From Pardosa pseudoannulata (lineage: Eukaryota > Arthropoda > Arachnida > Araneae > Lycosidae), in the NCBI GenBank assembly GCA_032207245.1, contig CM063502.1, positions 141,599,495 to 141,663,494 on the forward strand: DNA of 64,000 bases, read 5' to 3'. The notes under the pieces are model-generated. The model was not told the DNA's origin. It did no database searches and saw only the letters and a list, made by a program, of their open reading frames with translations. Positions 60,566-64,000 of this stretch are shown in pieces. The stretch's first letter is position 1. Every line of letters begins with the position of its first letter. The position numbers and the translations under genes were made by a program.

Positions 60566-60826
60566 GATATTAATTAAAGATGTTGGTATAATAAAATTAG
60601 GGGAAGTAATTTTGTAATTTAGCATAATGTAATGGTATACTTTATGGCATTTTGTTTTTATTAGTTAATTCAGAGTTTTTTCGTTGAACATGATATTTTG
60701 AAATACTGGTCATAACCAAAGCTCATTTACTTTAAGAAATTTTGAAGAGATTACTTTATAAGGTATATCAGTATAAAATAAAATTTTTACACTAATCTAC
60801 ATTTCAATTTATAAATATAAGCAGTA
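60566..60826 (-). repeat. Inverted repeat, right arm (~260 bp)
   Basis: Reads 'attaattaaagatgttggt' through 'caatttataaatataagcagt', the reverse complement of the 59281-59526 arm. Spacer about 1.04 kb. This arm lies outside the Helitron. The repeat may be an independent interspersed family present here in both orientations. Confidence 0.85.
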
Positions 60827-60863
60827 ATTTAATAGATAACAGCCATGAAAAAATGAGCAATAA

Positions 60864-61075
60864 CTAATGGTCATCCAATGATGGCGTAATGTGAGGATAT
60901 GTCATCTACCTACTGCGTCATTCAGTTGCGCATGCTGGCCGTTGGTGATGGTTAGTGAAAAATCCCTTCCTACGCCACCATACACCATTACCATTTTTTC
61001 TACCACTAAAAGTCATCCCTCCTACACAGGGGAGATGGCTTGCAGTAACGCAGTAACCCATCATTGGCCATAATG
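60864..61075. repeat. GC-richer patch with short inverted flanks, possible MITE
   Basis: Left 'ccaatgatggcgtaat' near 60876 pairs with right 'cccatcattggccataa' near 61058. The interior contains 'ctactgcgtcattcagttgc' and 'cctacgccaccatacacc' and is clearly less AT-rich than the flanks. No coding frame recognised. Confidence 0.45.
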
Positions 61076-61435
61076 TAAAGGAGCCGTAAGAATATTAAAA
61101 TTTTAAAGTATCATTAATATATGTGTGTTCTTTTTCATATAGTCTCAGTTTTTATGGGACAAATTGATGATTCTTTTAGTTTAATTTTTAAATTTAATCC
61201 AACATCAATTCCAAAAAAAGAAATGCTAAAGTTGATTTACGAGTGGTTCGAAAATTAAACAACTTTCTACTGGTTTTCAAATCTTGAAATTGTACTACTA
61301 GTACAATTCCAAGATTTAATGTAAATTTTAAAGAAACCTTTAACAAGAATGCATTATCGTTGGTCACACTAAAACAATTCATGGTCTCAATCAAACTGGA
61401 TTAATTATAAGTTTTTAATGCAAAGACCAACATAG

Positions 61436-61682
61436 CAAACTCCAATAATGCCAAACATTCCGCCCTTTTCTCAAGCATAAAAATAAGCTACAATTTTTTT
61501 CCCATCTACAAAACCCCTACTCATTTATTTTCTAGGTTTAAGTAATCAAAATGTATTTTTGCGGGTTGTGTTTATTTATATATTTATTATTTTTAAGTTC
61601 TAGTTTAAGCGATTTTGTCGCTTCTAAATTTTGCCGTCGTAGGCAGTCGCATAAACCGCCTGCTGCTTCGAGCCAGCCCTGG
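61436..61682 (+). mobile_element. hAT-like MITE, second copy
   Basis: The right end complements to CAGGGCTGGCTCGAAGC. The interior 'taatcaaaatgtatttttgcgggttg' and 'gcgattttgtcgcttctaaa' match 49879-50117 in order and orientation. Left end is decayed ('ttccgcccttttctc'). Confidence 0.6.
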
Positions 61683-61861
61683 ATGGAGATATTTTTATTC
61701 GGAAAGTACTCCCCGTTTTAAAAAGTACTTTTAAATTGTAAAATTGAAGTACTGTACTTTTAACTTACCTTACTTATTTATCCACTTGCTTCGAAAAGAT
61801 GCTTTTTTATCAAAATCGCCAACGACGTACTGTACACGTAGGCAGACAGTAATCACAGAAA

Positions 61862-61901
61862 TAAAAATGACGTGCGTGGCACGTCAATCCAGCGCAAATG
61901 G
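61862..61901. mobile_element. Orphan piggyBac-like right end
   Basis: Read from the TTAA at 61902-61905 on the minus strand, the end is CCATTTGCGCTGGATTGACG, followed by the hairpin-forming GACGTGCCACGCACGTC (61869-61885). The 7.96 kb MITE has comparable TTTGC plus hairpin architecture. The matching left end was not found, so the element is truncated. Confidence 0.45.
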
Positions 61902-61909
61902 TTAATTCT

Positions 61910-62685
61910 TAATCTTTATTCTATAAAACAACGGATGATGCAAAAGAAACAAATATCCGTTTTTAAAGTTTCGACTATATGTAGAAAAGCTAATTTTACA
62001 ATGTGAATATATTGCAAAAAACACGGAAGAATGACTGTTGTTAGCACATTGGATTGTTTACATGCGATATAATGCGGTCAGTTTCCGAAGAATATTCCAA
62101 CTACCAAGAAACGCCAAGAAACAATAATCCACAAAGGTGTAGAATGTTTATCAAACTGAATAAATGCAGTGAAATTATATGGAAATGTAAAAAATGTTTT
62201 GTGTCAAAATATATTCCAGACTGTTTGGAAGAATACCAGACACTGCAGTATCATTAATAAACAAATGTAGCATTTATAGTTGTTTTATTTTATCACAAAT
62301 CTATACACCGTAATAGTATCTTCAAAAGACTATCGGAAGTCGTAGGTCGAAAATTCATCAGTTTAGAAGATATAAATCTTTAAACGCATCAAACATTTTA
62401 AGCCTCTAAGTTAGTTGGAGTCGACTGCTTTGGTACACGCGTCTATGAATTTCTTGGCCACACAAGGGGTAAAATTGCATTTTCAGATTGTACGTACCAA
62501 CAATTGAAAATCATTAAAAAAATTAATTCTTTATTACAACTTCTCATAATATACAGCAATATACGAGATAATTTAAAAACCTCTTCGATTTTTAGTGTTG
62601 ATTCTAATTTTAGATCATTGGAAATCAATTCTAAACTTACACAAGAAATGTTTAAAATGTTGTTTTATAATATTTTTATAACTGT
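61910..62685. other. No recognised gene
   Basis: Spacer with two unrecognised frames (62054-62257, 62504-62701). Confidence 0.5.
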
Positions 62686-62686
62686 T

Positions 62687-62770
62687 TTGAATCGCCTTTA
62701 AGAAGTAAGTCTAGATCTCATTAGCCCTCTAGTAGCAAAAATATAGGCCGTAACGCTCCAAAGCAATTCA
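62687..62770 (+). mobile_element. 5'-truncated SINE fragment
   Basis: Only the body and tail are present: 'tgaatcgcctttaag', 'gatctcattagccctc', 'ggccgtaacgctccaaagc'. The tRNA-like head is missing. Confidence 0.65.
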
Positions 62771-62837
62771 AAAGCCAAAAGTTGAAAGTAAACTATAATT
62801 TTGCTATAACGTGCGTATTTAAAATTTGGTTTTTCTA

Positions 62838-63000
62838 GGTCAAAACGTACTCGAGTTATCGTGTACACATACAGACGCACACATTCAGGCAAATTTCCAA
62901 AATTGGTATTTTAGGACGCAGGAATGTCCAAAACGAGAACATCAACCAAAATTTCGAGGTCGAATTTTTGGACGATTACAATACTCTCCCATCAACAGAA
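62838..63000 (+). mobile_element. Interspersed repeat relic, possibly a LINE 3' tail
   Basis: 'gtactcgagttatcgtgtac', 'cacatacagacgcacacatt' and 'atttcgaggtcgaatttttg' followed by 'gacgattacaata' resemble a repeat tail I have seen in many invertebrate sequences. The family name is not certain, and the overlapping plus-strand open frames look like read-through. Confidence 0.4.
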
Positions 63001-63109
63001 ACGAGAAAGTAAAAAAGGTAAAATATTTTTTTTTAAACTTAACATCAATCGCAAGCTATTAATACCAATAGCTGATTATAGAAATCTCGTTGTTTTTTTA
63101 GGTTAAACA

Positions 63110-64000
63110 GTTTAAGAAAGCATTTTAATTTAAAAAAAAACACAGTTCTAGAGTTAATAAAGCACAATGAGACCTTCACTATGAAAACTTACCTATGGCA
63201 TTCTTATTAAACATAAAATGTCATAGACTGTACACAAATTTAGTTTCTACCTTAGGATTACCTACTTCAAAGAGCCCCTGGAAATTCTATTTTTAACTAC
63301 GAAAATATCATTTTTTATTAATCTCATCATTTTCATCTAGATGAACAGAAAAATCTCAATTAAGTTTTAAAATTTCAAAATTAATACACTACAGGAAAAA
63401 TTTCGTAGAAGCTAGACATTTTTTTGATACAGTGGGACTTTAAATCTCAACTGCTAACTTCTAATATAAGAAACCCTGTAAATAAATTTCATATTTATTC
63501 CGAGCATTAAAAATATTTGAAATCCTATTCGAAATCCCATCCTACGCAAATTATCTTTTACCAGGGGACAAAATTTGCGAAGAAAGATCTTAGTTTGTTT
63601 CGAGAAAACATGATAGAAAGATGATGTATTACACTAGGACATCATTAGAGGAATCACAGGTATATAATTTTTTTTCTGGAAATGTACCGGAGAGATTTAC
63701 TGCATGTTCTCTACCTCAGATTGACTGTTAGACGTGATTATTTCTTGGCTGTGTTCTACATCAGCAGTAGCGTAATTAAAATATAAAAAATAATCACCAT
63801 TGTTTGAAATATTACAATCGTACTTGAAATCTGAATTACATTAGAGATTTTGGATAAAAAATAACGCCTGTTTTAAAAACCTCATAAAAGAAAGGCAGTA
63901 AGAAATGACTAAGTTAACTTTTTTTTGCTTGTAAGTTTTAGACATAGCTACTTTATGTGCTTTAAAAATATAAAAAGTTATCTGTAGATTAATTTGTATA
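63110..64000. other. No feature seen
   Basis: AT-rich spacer to the window end. Confidence 0.55.

Overview
This is a eukaryotic, animal-type genomic window: very AT-rich, with no operons or bacterial signals and almost no long open frames. It is packed with decayed transposable elements, microsatellites and tandem repeats. The mix of piggyBac, Tc1/mariner, hAT, pogo and Helitron relics with a tRNA-derived SINE points to an arthropod. A chelicerate such as a spider is a guess, not a demonstration. Nearly all short open frames are chance, microsatellite or SINE read-through.

Only one place looks like a functional host gene: the GC-rich island at about 46.73-46.99 kb. On the minus strand it has a TATA-like box, a short 5' leader, an ATG in good context, a 16-codon signal-peptide-like exon (MGITPLLMALILVASQ) and a consensus splice donor in phase 1. 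The gene would run leftwards. Its first intron would start in a roughly 6.4 kb array of about 175-bp diverged monomers (40.25-46.73 kb) that shows signs of a three-monomer higher-order period. I could not find further exons.

Layout. 0-11 kb: AT-rich spacer, a 156-bp triplicate repeat (4.7-5.2 kb), a pure (TA)83 tract, a microsatellite-split duplication (6.5 kb), and two SINEs, one carrying a nested TTAA-flanked piggyBac-like MITE. 11-24 kb: a LINE reverse-transcriptase relic, a Tc1-like transposase relic interrupted by a SINE, and a second mariner-type transposase relic. 25-34 kb: a promoter/LTR-like GC patch, a head-to-head SINE pair, an unidentified coding-like patch, a piggyBac MITE, and two Helitron-like copies. 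34-40 kb: a SINE, a 239-bp tandem repeat with a decayed last unit, and AT minisatellites. 40-47 kb: the array and the gene start, with a piggyBac-derived element inserted in the array. 47-56 kb: pogo-like, hAT-like and other MITEs, two SINEs with clear target-site duplications, and a piggyBac element retaining a cysteine-rich C-terminal domain. 56-64 kb: a SINE relic, a piggyBac-like end with a tandem array, a Helitron within a pair of inverted repeats, an hAT MITE, and further relics.

The strongest cross-cutting observation is a set of TTAA-flanked piggyBac-like elements with different termini that carry a subterminal quasi-palindrome of about 15-17 bp. Several of these share a core of the form AGTCA-nnn-TGACT. 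Two of the elements keep the transposase cysteine-rich C-terminus but not the catalytic domain. All calls were made by eye from the sequence; boundaries of degenerate repeats are approximate.
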